Below, in pieces: positions 54,264 to 63,888 of a stretch of DNA of 64,000 nucleotides. The DNA is from Deltaproteobacteria bacterium (GTDB lineage Bacteria; Desulfobacterota; Desulfomonilia; UBA1062). Every line of letters starts with the position of its first letter. Within the stretch, counting starts at the first letter, position 1. Both the position numbers and the translations under genes were made by a program. Location of the stretch: assembly GCA_015486075.1 (NCBI GenBank), contig WFSG01000044.1:1-64000 (forward strand). The letters run 5' to 3'. The notes under the pieces are model-generated. The model saw only the letters and a list, made by a program, of their open reading frames with translations. It had not been told where the DNA came from and made no database searches.

Positions 54264-54967
54264 TCAATCACCTGTTCACTCGTCATTCCAAATCTTCTCT
54301 GCCTGCCCGAGAACCAGTTTATGGCGTTATCTAGTTCCTGCTCGTTGAATTCTGGCCAGAGCACATCCGTGAAGTATATCTCGGTATATGCGAGTTGCCA
54401 TAGTAGAAAATTACTGATTCTCTTCTCACCTCCTGTACGGATAAGGAGATCTGGATCAGGGATGTCACTTGTGTCAAGAAAATCCGGGAAGCTCTTCTCG
54501 TTGATCTCCTCCGGTGGTATGGACTCCATTATTATCTTCTTTGTGGCCCTTATTATCTCGTCTCGTCCGCCGTAGTTAAGTGCAATGGATAGGACCAGGT
54601 CGCGATTTCCTGATGTCTCAACTATGCTATAATATATTTTTTGCCTTAGTCTACTGTTAAACTTGTCTAGGTCTCCTATTACCCTCAATTTTACGCCATT
54701 ATCCTTGAGTTCCTGGATCTCTGTTTCAATGAACCTTTCCAGCAGCCTGAAAAGGCCTTCAACTTCATCTTTTGGCCTTTTCCAGTTCTCGGAAGAGAAA
54801 GCATAGAGCGTTAGATACTTAATGTTTCTTGCCTTTACTGCCTTGGTGATATCCTTTGCAACCCTTGCTCCCTTTTCATGGCCTTTTAACCTCATCAGGC
54901 CATTTCTTTGGGCCCACCTCCCGTTACCGTCCATTATAATGGCAACATGGGTTAAAGGATTTTGCAT
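54260..54967 (-). CDS. uppS: Undecaprenyl diphosphate synthase
   Basis: This protein is about 235 residues and has the cis-prenyltransferase motifs VAIIMDGNGRWAQRNG, LYAFSSENWKRP, and DLLIRTGGEKRISNFLLWQ. It makes the undecaprenyl carrier for cell-wall and polysaccharide export. Start choice: ATG 54967 gives the family N-terminus, with ATG 54985 and 55006 also open; none has a good ribosome site. It leads the operon uppS-cdsA-dxr-rseP-tsaB. Confidence 0.93.
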   Translation of the reverse strand: MQNPLTHVAIIMDGNGRWAQRNGLMRLKGHEKGARVAKDITKAVKARNIKYLTLYAFSSENWKRPKDEVEGLFRLLERFIETEIQELKDNGVKLRVIGDLDKFNSRLRQKIYYSIVETSGNRDLVLSIALNYGGRDEIIRATKKIIMESIPPEEINEKSFPDFLDTSDIPDPDLLIRTGGEKRISNFLLWQLAYTEIYFTDVLWPEFNEQELDNAINWFSGRQRRFGMTSEQVIE

Positions 54968-55136
54968 AGGGAGTTGATACCACATGGAAGATACACGGGT
55001 CAACATCCAAGGTTTGATGCGTGCTGGAATAGATGGCAGCATTCTGTTTTAGTCTGGTTTATTAGCCTTGACTACGCAAGGCCATTACAATAATACTTTG
55101 TTGGGATCAAGATATCCAATCAAGGGAAGGTTTCTA

Positions 55137-55754
55137 ATGGACATTACATCTATAAAGGGCTTTCTTTCCGAGAAGGAGGGAGAGCGCTTGAGAGAACTTG
55201 CAAAGCAGGCCTCAAGATTGGGACCTTGCCTAGAGATAGGTAGCTATTGTGGTAAGTCGGCTGCGTATATAGGTTCAGGCTGCAAGGAAACTGGTGGCGT
55301 CCTGTTCTCTATAGACCATCACAGGGGATCAGAGGAGCAGCAACCCGGGGAAGAATACTTCGATCCAGAGCTGTTTGATGAAAGATATGGCAAGGTGGAT
55401 ACCTTCAGGTTTTTCAGGGAAACCGTAGAAAAGATGGGACTTGAAGATACTGTAATCCCAATAGTGTCGGCCTCCAGCGTTGTGGCAAGATTCTGGAATA
55501 CACCCCTGTCAATGGTATTTATCGATGGTGGCCATAGCTATGACACGGTGTTCACGGATTACAACTGTTGGGCACACCACATAATTCCTGGCGGATACCT
55601 TGCCATACACGATATATTCCTTGATCCATCAAAGGGAGGCCAAGCACCCTACAAGATCTATAAACTTGCACTGGCATCTGGACTCTTTAAAGAGATGCCC
55701 ATGGTAGAGACATTAGGTGTCCTCATCAGGCTAAGGCCCGGGGAGAAACCATAG
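55137..55754 (+). CDS. Class I SAM-dependent methyltransferase (Methyltransf_24 type)
   Basis: This protein is about 205 residues with the AdoMet-binding start CLEIGSYCGKSAAYIGSG, an acidic loop SIDHHRGSEEQQPG, and MVFIDGGHSYDTVFTDY. The pattern fits the Methyltransf_24 group, some of which act on glycan or small molecules. I start at ATG 55137 because GGAAGG is upstream; an earlier start at 55068 lacks one. It converges with the radical SAM gene and lies near the glycan cluster. Confidence 0.85.
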   Translation: MDITSIKGFLSEKEGERLRELAKQASRLGPCLEIGSYCGKSAAYIGSGCKETGGVLFSIDHHRGSEEQQPGEEYFDPELFDERYGKVDTFRFFRETVEKMGLEDTVIPIVSASSVVARFWNTPLSMVFIDGGHSYDTVFTDYNCWAHHIIPGGYLAIHDIFLDPSKGGQAPYKIYKLALASGLFKEMPMVETLGVLIRLRPGEKP

Positions 55755-55757
55755 TAT

Positions 55758-57368
55758 CTAGCAGACTGCTTCTCTGTAGGGACCAGTCTCATTTCTTGTA
55801 TTGTGCGTCCAGTACCAGACAAGCTTGTTTTTTATTTGCCTTGACCTTATGTATCCTTTGTCTGCGAATAGCCTCATTGTCCTTTCAATGGTATCCGCGT
55901 CCATGCCCGTAACATCAAGTATCTTTCGGTTTAGTAGGTCCAGAGGAGAGAGGGCCTTGGTCTTTTCTATAGGGAATATGCAGTGTTCTTCTATTATGTC
56001 TTCTGATAAAAGGCGATAGACAAGTTGCATCTTCTTATAGCCCTCTACCCTTAGGTATTCGTCTGGCCCGCATTCACCTTGGGAGCATCTCCTCTCCGTC
56101 TCTTTCCACTCTTTCTGGTTTTTTCTCTCGAACTCGGCCACAAATTCATTTATTTCCTCTGGACTTAGGCTGGACGTCCTTACAATGGCACTGTTGGCAT
56201 CGTATCTGGACCAGTTGTCGGTCAGTATCTCTAGGTCGTATTTGTCTATCTCATCCCTTACCGTGGTGCCAGGAAATGGTGCCAGAAAGTGATATCCGTA
56301 AGCGATATCCAGACTTTCTGCAAACTCGCTCGAGTCTCTCAATGTCTCGCGGGTCTCACCAGGGAGGCCCACGATAAAGGATGCATGGGCTATTATGCCC
56401 ACTTGCTTGCACGCCTTTACGGCTTTTCTCGCATGCTCCAGGGTTATACCCTTTTTTATCCTTTTCAGCATCTCTGGATTACCCGATTCTATACCAAAAC
56501 TCACGGTATCGCAGCCTGCTTCCTTCATTATCTCAAGCAGTTCACGGTCCACAGTATTCACCCTGGCAAATGCGCTCCATGAGAACTTGAGAGAGCGTCT
56601 CTTTATCTCGGTACATAGATCTGTGACCCACCTCCTATTCGCTGTAAACAGATCGTCTGCTATGTTTATTCTTGAAAAGCCATAAGACAGGATCTGCTCA
56701 ATCTCATCAGCCACTGAAGATGCTTTCCTTACCCGAATCCTATTGCCGACCATGCGCCTGCCTACGCAGAAAATGCATTGATAGGGGCAGCCCCTGCTTG
56801 TTGTTATGCTAACAGGGAAACCTAATGCCAAATACCTAGAGACAGGTAGTATCTCCCTATCAGGCATGGGTAGCGAGTCTAGGTCCTTAATGAGCTCGCG
56901 TGGCCTTGTTACGACTACCTCACCATCCTTTCTGAATGCAATACCATCTACCTTACTCCACGAGTCCTTATCTTGTATGCATTGCATTAGTTCCATTACG
57001 GTCTTTTCACCTTCGCCCATGACTATTATGTCGACCTCTGGATATTTCGCTAATGTGTTTGCTGCGTCGAAGGACACGTGAGGGCCGCCCATCATGGTTA
57101 TTATGGATGGATCATAGGCCTTTGTTGTTTTAACAATGTCAATAGCCTCAGGGAAGTTCATGGTCACGGATGTAACACCAACTATGTCAGGCCTGAAATT
57201 TCCAAGTTCCCTAGTAAGTTTCTCACGGCTGTACCTTGAGACAATGTAATCGATAAGGATCACCTCTGCACCCATAGCCTCAAAGCTTGATGCTATGTAG
57301 CAAATGCCCAAAGGAGGAGAAGGGGCCTCTTCAAGAGGATACGGTGGTGCAACTAATGCAACTTTCAT
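55758..57368 (-). CDS. B12-domain-like radical SAM protein
   Basis: This 536-residue protein has an N-terminal Rossmann domain of the B12-binding type (residues 1-140, lacking the DxHxxG base-off motif), then a radical SAM domain with C194-x3-C198-x2-C201 (SRGCPYQCIFCVG), and a C-terminal extension ending in TRNETGPYREAVC. Such enzymes act in methylation, lipid and cofactor chemistry. The reaction is not predictable. ATG 57368 has GGAGAT upstream. It ends the glycan operon. Confidence 0.88.
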   Translation of the reverse strand: MKVALVAPPYPLEEAPSPPLGICYIASSFEAMGAEVILIDYIVSRYSREKLTRELGNFRPDIVGVTSVTMNFPEAIDIVKTTKAYDPSIITMMGGPHVSFDAANTLAKYPEVDIIVMGEGEKTVMELMQCIQDKDSWSKVDGIAFRKDGEVVVTRPRELIKDLDSLPMPDREILPVSRYLALGFPVSITTSRGCPYQCIFCVGRRMVGNRIRVRKASSVADEIEQILSYGFSRINIADDLFTANRRWVTDLCTEIKRRSLKFSWSAFARVNTVDRELLEIMKEAGCDTVSFGIESGNPEMLKRIKKGITLEHARKAVKACKQVGIIAHASFIVGLPGETRETLRDSSEFAESLDIAYGYHFLAPFPGTTVRDEIDKYDLEILTDNWSRYDANSAIVRTSSLSPEEINEFVAEFERKNQKEWKETERRCSQGECGPDEYLRVEGYKKMQLVYRLLSEDIIEEHCIFPIEKTKALSPLDLLNRKILDVTGMDADTIERTMRLFADKGYIRSRQIKNKLVWYWTHNTRNETGPYREAVC

Positions 57369-57371
57369 CTC

Positions 57372-58094
57372 TTAATCTCCTTTTCTCGGAAAAACTAGGG
57401 ATCTCAACCAATCGCTTATTGTATTACCCTCGAGTTTTTCCCTGTCAAGCTTATCAATCCTTGACTGTAGGTCCCCATAATCTGAAAACCAGTGTGCCCT
57501 TGTCCTTAGTTCCTCTTTGTTATCTAGCTCCCTTATAACAACTGCAGGATTACCCGCTGCAATGCAGTTTGGTGGTATGTCGCCCGTAACCACTGCGCCT
57601 GCGCCAATTATACTGTTTTCTCCTATGCTGACACCTTTGCAGATGATCGAGCTATCTCCTATCCACACGTTATCACCGATGTTGACCTCCTTGGCCTTGC
57701 CCACAGGTAGGCTTCTGTCGTATATGCCGTGCCAGTCAGCATCGGTGATATACACTGAACTTGCTAGCATACAGCTATTACCTATGCTTATCTTTCTTGC
57801 ACAACTTATCCTTACACCCGGACATATGAGACAGTAATCACCTATGATGATACCTTCTATATCGTCTATTTCCGACCATATGGTAAGCCTGACCTTTTGG
57901 TCCTTTGTAGCTATCACGTTAGCATACCTACCCATTTTTATTGGCTCACCGAAGACATCCACATGCCATGGTTTGAAAAAAGTAAATCCTTCTCCAAGTC
58001 GTTCGAACTGCGGTGTCAGGAAATGCCTTACATACCAATCCTCGAACTGTAGCTTGCACTTCTTGATGAGATACGGACGATGATCTCTCCTCAC
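57372..58094 (-). CDS. Left-handed beta-helix acyltransferase
   Basis: This 240-residue protein has hexapeptide repeats of the LbH fold: IGDYCLICPGVRISC, IGDNVWIGDSSIICKGVSIGENSIIGAGAVVTGDIP and AAGNPAVVIREL, plus DADWHG. It probably acetylates a sugar. The start is GTG 58094 with AAGGA about 8 bases upstream. It lies between the toroid protein and the radical SAM gene in one operon. Confidence 0.87.
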   Translation of the reverse strand: MRRDHRPYLIKKCKLQFEDWYVRHFLTPQFERLGEGFTFFKPWHVDVFGEPIKMGRYANVIATKDQKVRLTIWSEIDDIEGIIIGDYCLICPGVRISCARKISIGNSCMLASSVYITDADWHGIYDRSLPVGKAKEVNIGDNVWIGDSSIICKGVSIGENSIIGAGAVVTGDIPPNCIAAGNPAVVIRELDNKEELRTRAHWFSDYGDLQSRIDKLDREKLEGNTISDWLRSLVFPRKGD

Positions 58095-58106
58095 CCCTTC
58101 ATATCC

Positions 58107-59228
58107 TTACTCAGGTATCTCTTCAAAAAGCTGCGGTGCAAGTGATGCATACTCATGATCTCTTTGGTAGATATTATATTGTATATTTTGAGGTACACCC
58201 TCTACAGACTGCCAGAAGGAATGTTTAAACAGACTACTAGCTGGTGTTATTCCATAGAGCGTGTCTAGGGCAATTAATACAGCTGCTGCTGTCCACGTGA
58301 TTTTCTCCTCAGGCCAAATCACGCCTTCTGGGAAGGTTACTCCACACCAGTAAAACCCGTCCTCGTATTGCTTGTCCAGTACCCAGCTAAATACCTTCTC
58401 TGCCTTTTTTTTAAGCCCTGCACCAGCAAGTGCTATTGTAAGTTCCGAGGTTTCAGCAATGGTTACCCATGGCTGGTCTGAAACGCACCTAACCCCTAGA
58501 CCTTCGACAATGAAATCTTCCCATTTCCTTCTTATCCTCATCACTGCATCAATGCCAGTTAATGCGCCACACATTACCGGATAGTACCAGTCCATCGAGT
58601 AGCGTGACTTGCTCATGTCGAACAAGTATTGTTTGTACCTTATTGCTGCGCCAAGCCTGTCTAAAGCATGTTCCCATCTAGGTTTTTTTATCCCCATGAG
58701 GGATGCTATTCCCAGCCCGCACTTTAGGCTCATGTATATGGAACTGCAGCCCGTGAGTAGGGCCATTGGATCTATCCTACCCAGACGGTCTCGTGCCCAG
58801 TATATTTCTCCTTCCTCGGTCTGTAGCCCCAAGGCATAATCCAGGCCTGAACTTAATGTTGGCCACATTTCCCTGACAAAGGCCATATTATTAGTTATTA
58901 AGTAATGGTGGAAGACTCCGACGGCTATATAAGAGCTCATGTTTGTTTCCCGTGTAAAGTCTTCTATCTTGCCGTCACGGTATGATGAGTACCAGCTGCC
59001 GTCTTCAAGCTGCATCCTTGCCATCCATTCGTAGGCAAGCTCAGCCTCCCTGAGATAGCCCCCAATGCTCAGACCCATAGCCGACTCAACGTGGTCCCAA
59101 GGATCTGTCTTGCCATCCACATGCCAGGGAATTTCGCCGTTTTCTTTCTGCACGCTAGCTATCGATGATGCAATAAGCTCCACGTCAACAGGTGTAGTTA
59201 CTATGTTACTGGTTAGGTTTAGTTCCAT
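58107..59228 (-). CDS. Alpha/alpha-toroid (prenyltransferase/glycosidase-like) protein
   Basis: This protein is about 373 residues and has repeats of paired helices with motifs such as QKENGEIPWHVDGKTDPWDH and QLEDGSWYSSYRDG. These resemble the six-hairpin toroid of prenyltransferases and of some glycosidases; databases call similar proteins prenyl- or phenyltransferase. I start at ATG 59228, behind AAAGGTGG; GTG 59237 would overlap the methyltransferase stop. The reaction is unknown. A role in glycolipid or polysaccharide modification is inferred from the cluster. Confidence 0.7.
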   Translation of the reverse strand: MELNLTSNIVTTPVDVELIASSIASVQKENGEIPWHVDGKTDPWDHVESAMGLSIGGYLREAELAYEWMARMQLEDGSWYSSYRDGKIEDFTRETNMSSYIAVGVFHHYLITNNMAFVREMWPTLSSGLDYALGLQTEEGEIYWARDRLGRIDPMALLTGCSSIYMSLKCGLGIASLMGIKKPRWEHALDRLGAAIRYKQYLFDMSKSRYSMDWYYPVMCGALTGIDAVMRIRRKWEDFIVEGLGVRCVSDQPWVTIAETSELTIALAGAGLKKKAEKVFSWVLDKQYEDGFYWCGVTFPEGVIWPEEKITWTAAAVLIALDTLYGITPASSLFKHSFWQSVEGVPQNIQYNIYQRDHEYASLAPQLFEEIPE

Positions 59229-59229
59229 C

Positions 59230-59943
59230 TTAACCACCTTTCTTTAGGTAAAGGACGATGCTTTTAGAGATGAAAGGATTCAGTACATTTTCCAGCGTCC
59301 TTGTTAGTAAAGGCTTCTTGATGATATCCCACACAAGAAACCTATGGTATGCCTTAACTAGCCAGAAATCGTCATTCTTGTGTCCAACAAGGCACTTAAG
59401 CCACCAATAGGGGCTGTGAAGCGCATGTGCATTTGCTTTGGACACGCACCTAGTCCCCGCAGATTCAAGGAGTCTCACCAGTTCTCTTTTCTTGTATATC
59501 CTTATGTGTCCCCCTGCCTCATTATGGTAGGACTCTGAAAGTGCCCAGCATATACGCTCGGGTAAGAACCTCGGAACACTTACTGCTAGAGACTTGCCCC
59601 TTTTTAGTACCCTTACTATCTCTCTTATTGCCTTGGTATCTTCAGGTATGTGTTCAAGTACCTCTGAACAAATGACACAGTCGAATGCTTCATCAGGGAA
59701 GGGTAGGTTGGTTACGTCGCTTGATGCTACAAGCCATGAACCTCCACCTGATTCACCTTCTTTTTCCATAATCTTGAGCGTGTTTTTCGCAGTTATAAGG
59801 TCATGTTTCTTAAGGTCAATTCCAACCACACTTACCCCGGTTAGCCTAAAGGCCTCGGATAAGTGCCGACCGGCCCCACAGCCTGCATCAAGGACCCTTG
59901 AACCTCTGTCCAAATCTAACCTTTTTAAATCAACCGTGATCAT
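59230..59943 (-). CDS. SAM-dependent methyltransferase (Methyltransf_11)
   Basis: This protein is about 237 residues with the AdoMet motif VLDAGCGAGRHLSEAF, VIGIDLK-type acidic loop (VVGIDLKKHD), and FDCVICSEVLEHIPED. It probably methylates a sugar or lipid in this pathway. I start at ATG 59943 because AGAGAGG is just upstream; ATG 59964 lies deeper in the glycosyltransferase. It overlaps that gene by 14 bases. Confidence 0.9.
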   Translation of the reverse strand: MITVDLKRLDLDRGSRVLDAGCGAGRHLSEAFRLTGVSVVGIDLKKHDLITAKNTLKIMEKEGESGGGSWLVASSDVTNLPFPDEAFDCVICSEVLEHIPEDTKAIREIVRVLKRGKSLAVSVPRFLPERICWALSESYHNEAGGHIRIYKKRELVRLLESAGTRCVSKANAHALHSPYWWLKCLVGHKNDDFWLVKAYHRFLVWDIIKKPLLTRTLENVLNPFISKSIVLYLKKGG

Positions 59944-61213
59944 TAATTGCCTCTCTGTACACATCCAAATGCTTCAACGCGGCATTTCTCCATGTAAAAT
60001 GTTTCATAACCCTGTTATAACCTTTTTCTGCAAGTCTTTTCCTTTCCTCAGGGTGATCTAGGAGGAAGAGGATGGCTTTTTCGAGTTCTTTCGCATTACC
60101 CGGCGGAACGAGGATTCCTGCATCCCCGACCACTTCGGGTAGGGCTCCCCCGGTGGTGCTGATAACAGGAACCTTGCAGGCCATGGCCTCCCCAGCTGGC
60201 AAGCCAAACCCTTCGTATAGTGAAGGGACAACGGCAATGGTTGCCTTGGCATAGTAGTGGGCAAACTCATCGTCGCGGATACGCCCCGTGAAATGCACGT
60301 TCGATGAAACTCCAAGGTCACGTACAAGCCTTTCTATTACACCGCCTTTCTTGGGTTTACCGATTACGGTTAACCTGACATCCCGCTTTGTCTTTCTAAT
60401 GGCAACCAGCGCTTCAAGTAGAAATCTAAGTCCCTTTAGAGGCGTGTCAGCGCTGTTGGTGACCATTATATGGTTTTCATCACGCTTGATACCATTAAGG
60501 GGATAAAATATATCGGTGTTCACGCCATTGGCTATCACCCTAAACCTGTGGGTAGGAACACTAAACTCTTTGCTTATGTCTTGCTTGGACCTGTCAGAGA
60601 CCGTTATGATATGGGACAATCTTTTGGTGACCCTCTTTTGCATGCCTATGAACGTATACCATCTCATGACCTTGAGTTTTTTCCACCACACTTCCGCTGA
60701 CTTGATTTCTGTTTCCCTGTCAACAGTTATGGGATGATGAATGGTTGCAACAGTAGGAAGGCCCATTTCTTTTATCTTTAGTATACCATATGCAAGACAC
60801 TGATTATCGTGTATTATGTCATAGTAACCAGGCCTCTGCCTGAGGAACCTGTATGCCCTTATGCTGAAAGTTAACGGTTCTGGAAAACCTCCACTAGATA
60901 CATCAAGCCATTCGAGTAGGTTAATAGGTGATGTCAGCTCCCTGAGCGTAGGTACACGGAAGAGGTTCTCAGGGTTGTAAAGGTCCAGGCTGGGTATACG
61001 GTGAAGGGTTACCCCGTCTTCGAGGTTGGGATAGGGTGGACCCGATACAACATCCACGTTATGGCCGAGTTCTCTTAGTGCTTTGCTTAGGTGCTTTATA
61101 TAGATTCCCTGGCCTCCGCAGGATGGATTTCCTCGGTAGGTCAAAAGACATATGTTAAGCGGTTCACCATTACTTTTTGTTTTTGTTTTTCTTGATAAGA
61201 CGTGAGCTTCCAT
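59930..61213 (-). CDS. GT4-family glycosyltransferase
   Basis: This 427-residue GT-B enzyme has the acceptor-side loop GGQGIYIKHLSKALRELGH and the donor-side EGFGLPAGEAMACKVPVI with the E-x7-E retaining pattern. The donor is a nucleotide sugar. It is the first gene of a five-gene operon with the methyltransferase, toroid protein, acyltransferase and radical SAM gene. The start is ATG 61213; no ribosome site is clear. Confidence 0.92.
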   Translation of the reverse strand: MEAHVLSRKTKTKSNGEPLNICLLTYRGNPSCGGQGIYIKHLSKALRELGHNVDVVSGPPYPNLEDGVTLHRIPSLDLYNPENLFRVPTLRELTSPINLLEWLDVSSGGFPEPLTFSIRAYRFLRQRPGYYDIIHDNQCLAYGILKIKEMGLPTVATIHHPITVDRETEIKSAEVWWKKLKVMRWYTFIGMQKRVTKRLSHIITVSDRSKQDISKEFSVPTHRFRVIANGVNTDIFYPLNGIKRDENHIMVTNSADTPLKGLRFLLEALVAIRKTKRDVRLTVIGKPKKGGVIERLVRDLGVSSNVHFTGRIRDDEFAHYYAKATIAVVPSLYEGFGLPAGEAMACKVPVISTTGGALPEVVGDAGILVPPGNAKELEKAILFLLDHPEERKRLAEKGYNRVMKHFTWRNAALKHLDVYREAINDHG

Positions 61214-61492
61214 GCGCTAAGGTTAAAAGCCTCCATATCTACTTGTATGTAAAGGAATCTTTTTATTCACTCCTCTGAGTTTAGAGATCAATATCAGCAA
61301 AACCGGAATATACCAATTATAGATACATAAATCAATTCTTAAATCACTAAAAATATTACATAGCCGGCACAAAACGTGCGAATTTACAACATGTCATTTT
61401 ATAATTTGGTTGTTTTGTTGTATTTTATAGGCTAAATATGCCGTATTATAGATATTTATCATACTTATATATACTAGGTAAAGGAGGTAGGT
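61214..61492. other. AT-rich divergent intergenic region
   Basis: No gene is seen. The region is strongly AT-rich and holds the 5' sides of the glycan operon and the dehydrogenase operon. A short GCAC/GTGC repeat occurs near 61365-61380. TTGTTG/TATGCC-like sequences at 61415-61442 are too weak to call a promoter. Confidence 0.4.
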
Positions 61493-62602
61493 ATGAAGGT
61501 TCTTGTACTAGGTGGCGCTGGAGACATGGCTGTTGATGCGCTTGATGAGCTTTCTAAGGAAAAGGACGTGAGCATGGTGACCATAGCTGACCTTAACATT
61601 GAAAGGGCGAAGAAGGAGGCCGATGCTAGGGGTGACCGATTTGTGGCAATAAGGCTAGATGCTACTGATCACGCTCAGCTTGTAAACATCATGAAAGATC
61701 ATGACATCAGCCTTGGATTTGTAGGACCTTTTTATTTCTTTGAAAAAAGAATGGTTGCTGCTGCGCTTGAAGCTGGTGTGCCATATGTGTCTATATGCGA
61801 TGACTATGAAGCATACCTTGAGATAATAAAGATGGATGAAGAGGCACGGAAAAAGGGGATTCATATACTAACGGGTTGGGGTAATTCTCCAGGTCTTACT
61901 CAGGTGCTTGCCCGTAAGGGTTATAACTCCATGGGACAGCCTAGAAGGATAAACATACATTGGGCTGCGGGTTCTAACGAGTCGGTTGGTCCTGCCAATC
62001 TGGCTCATCTGTTTAACATATTTCATGGTACGACTCTACAGACCATAAGGGGAAAGGAGATTGAGGTGCCAACAGGTGGTGGGCGAAAGGTAGTTAGATT
62101 TCCGTTTCCAATGGGTGATCTTCCAGTCTACTATACTGGTCATGCAGAATCTGTATCCATACCGAGGAACCTCAAGGGACTTACCGAGGTCACGCTACAT
62201 GGTGGAGTGCAACCTGCCTACATACCCATACTTTTAAAGGTGCTAAGGATGAGCGGGCTCTTTAGTACCCATGAGAGGCGTACGGCTTTTGCCAGGTTCA
62301 TAATAAAGATGGAAAGTATATTTGCCTCGGGTGGGCTGGACAAGTCGGTGGGAAGGGTAGACGTGTATGGCTTTGACAAGGGTGGGACCGTGCATCGTAC
62401 ATACACATACATTGGGCATATTGGTGTTATTACCTCTATACCTTGCGTCACAGCAGCGCTCTGGGAACTGAATGGTAGGTTTAAGTCAGTACCTGGGGGC
62501 GTGTACTCTGCAGAGAGACTCCTTGAAGACCCTGATCCCTTCCTTGAGGAACTCATGAGACGTGGAGTAGAGATCTTCTTTTATGACAAAGGGCTGGATT
62601 GA
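61493..62602 (+). CDS. Saccharopine dehydrogenase-like NAD(P)-binding protein
   Basis: This 369-residue protein has a Rossmann start VLVLGGAGDMAVDALDEL and the saccharopine-dehydrogenase middle (VSICDDYEAYLEI, GWGNSPGLTQVLARKGYN). Related proteins act on amino acids or lipids, and the substrate here is unknown. ATG 61493 has a strong AAAGGAGGT. It is followed by two short-chain dehydrogenases, which suggests a redox pathway, possibly of lipids. Confidence 0.85.
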   Translation: MKVLVLGGAGDMAVDALDELSKEKDVSMVTIADLNIERAKKEADARGDRFVAIRLDATDHAQLVNIMKDHDISLGFVGPFYFFEKRMVAAALEAGVPYVSICDDYEAYLEIIKMDEEARKKGIHILTGWGNSPGLTQVLARKGYNSMGQPRRINIHWAAGSNESVGPANLAHLFNIFHGTTLQTIRGKEIEVPTGGGRKVVRFPFPMGDLPVYYTGHAESVSIPRNLKGLTEVTLHGGVQPAYIPILLKVLRMSGLFSTHERRTAFARFIIKMESIFASGGLDKSVGRVDVYGFDKGGTVHRTYTYIGHIGVITSIPCVTAALWELNGRFKSVPGGVYSAERLLEDPDPFLEELMRRGVEIFFYDKGLD

Positions 62603-62659
62603 TGGTCTGAAAGGTAAGAGTGATATTAACACAAATGGATTGAATGGAGGTAGTCTTGT

Positions 62660-63460
62660 ATGAAGGATAAGGTTGTCATAATTACGGGTGCAGCAGGTGG
62701 TATTGGTTCAGCCATAGCCAAGAAGTTCTCTACTGCAGGAGCAAGGCTTGTACTGTCAGATATAAACAGGGAAAGGCTGGATGATATCCTCGGCATTCTT
62801 GGCAAGGGGCATATAGGCGTAACTTGTGATGTCACGAAGGTGGATGACATAAAAGGACTTGTTGCGCGGGCACTCGAGTATGGGAACAAGATAGACGTCA
62901 TGATCAACAACGCTGGTATAATAAGACCAAACTTTTTGGATGATTCTCCTTACGTTGATATAAGAGACCAGATAGATGTAAACCTTTTCTCAGTAATAGC
63001 AGGCTCAAGGGAAGTAATTCCGGTTATGAAGGATCAGGGTTATGGACACATAGTAAACATATGCTCCCTTGGAGGTATTGTACCAGAGGCAGGGTCATCC
63101 GTTTATACTGCCACCAAGTTCGGTGTCAGGGGCTTTAGCCTTGCTCTTGATCTTGAACTCAAGAGGTTCGGAATTAACGTGTCAATTATAAACCCTGACT
63201 CTGTTGAGACCCCAATGCTAAAATACGAGGCAGAATGTGGTATATCGGGCGTTGCCTTCGCAAATAAGCCGTTGAGGCCTGAAGATGTTGCAGATGCAGT
63301 GTTTAGGGCTGTGGTAAGGAAGAAATTAGAGGTATGTGTACCATATAGCGAGGGTATAATGGCAAGGCTTGCGCTTGTATTGCCATGGGTTCTTAGGTAT
63401 GTTCTCCCGGTGTACGAGAGAAAGGGCAAGAAGAATCTCTCAAGGAGGAAGTCTGAATAA
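62660..63460 (+). CDS. Short-chain dehydrogenase/reductase
   Basis: This 266-residue SDR has the cofactor motif TGAAGGIGSAIAKKF, the structural NNAGI, and the catalytic Ser-Tyr-Lys in SSVYTATKFGVRG. The C-terminus is basic. ATG 62660 is preceded by GGAGGT. The stop shares one base with the next gene start. Confidence 0.93.
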   Translation: MKDKVVIITGAAGGIGSAIAKKFSTAGARLVLSDINRERLDDILGILGKGHIGVTCDVTKVDDIKGLVARALEYGNKIDVMINNAGIIRPNFLDDSPYVDIRDQIDVNLFSVIAGSREVIPVMKDQGYGHIVNICSLGGIVPEAGSSVYTATKFGVRGFSLALDLELKRFGINVSIINPDSVETPMLKYEAECGISGVAFANKPLRPEDVADAVFRAVVRKKLEVCVPYSEGIMARLALVLPWVLRYVLPVYERKGKKNLSRRKSE

Positions 63461-63888
63461 TGGACGTAGATGGCAAGATAAAGCTGGTTGCCTTGTTGGA
63501 GATCGTCTCAGGTATTGGCACTCTAATGTTCTGGGTACTCTTCTTTACTGTTGGCCTGGCACCTGAGGTACCGCCGCAATGTTATCTTGCATATGAACTT
63601 TCTTTCCCTGTTGCCGATACTATGATGTCCATTGTCCTTATTATTGCTGGAATACTTATAATAAAAGGACATGTAAGTGGTATTGCCTATTCACTTACCG
63701 GAGCTGGTGCCTTTGTATTTCTGGGTATACTTGACGCGAGCTTTAACTTTAGGAACGGTATATATGCCTCTGGAGGACCTGACCTGTTCTTGAATGCCTT
63801 TATAAACATGTGGTGCATGATATTTGGTGTTATTGTAGTGATTGCGATGTCAAAAAGACTCATAGGTTTAAAGGGAGGTAAAGGATGA
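63460..63888 (+). CDS. Four-helix hypothetical membrane protein
   Basis: This 142-residue protein has four likely transmembrane helices (about 13-35, 55-75, 78-98 and 118-135). No family is recognised. It stands between two short-chain dehydrogenases and is coupled to both by overlapping start and stop codons, so it probably belongs to the same pathway, perhaps anchoring it to the membrane. Confidence 0.75.
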   Translation: MDVDGKIKLVALLEIVSGIGTLMFWVLFFTVGLAPEVPPQCYLAYELSFPVADTMMSIVLIIAGILIIKGHVSGIAYSLTGAGAFVFLGILDASFNFRNGIYASGGPDLFLNAFINMWCMIFGVIVVIAMSKRLIGLKGGKG

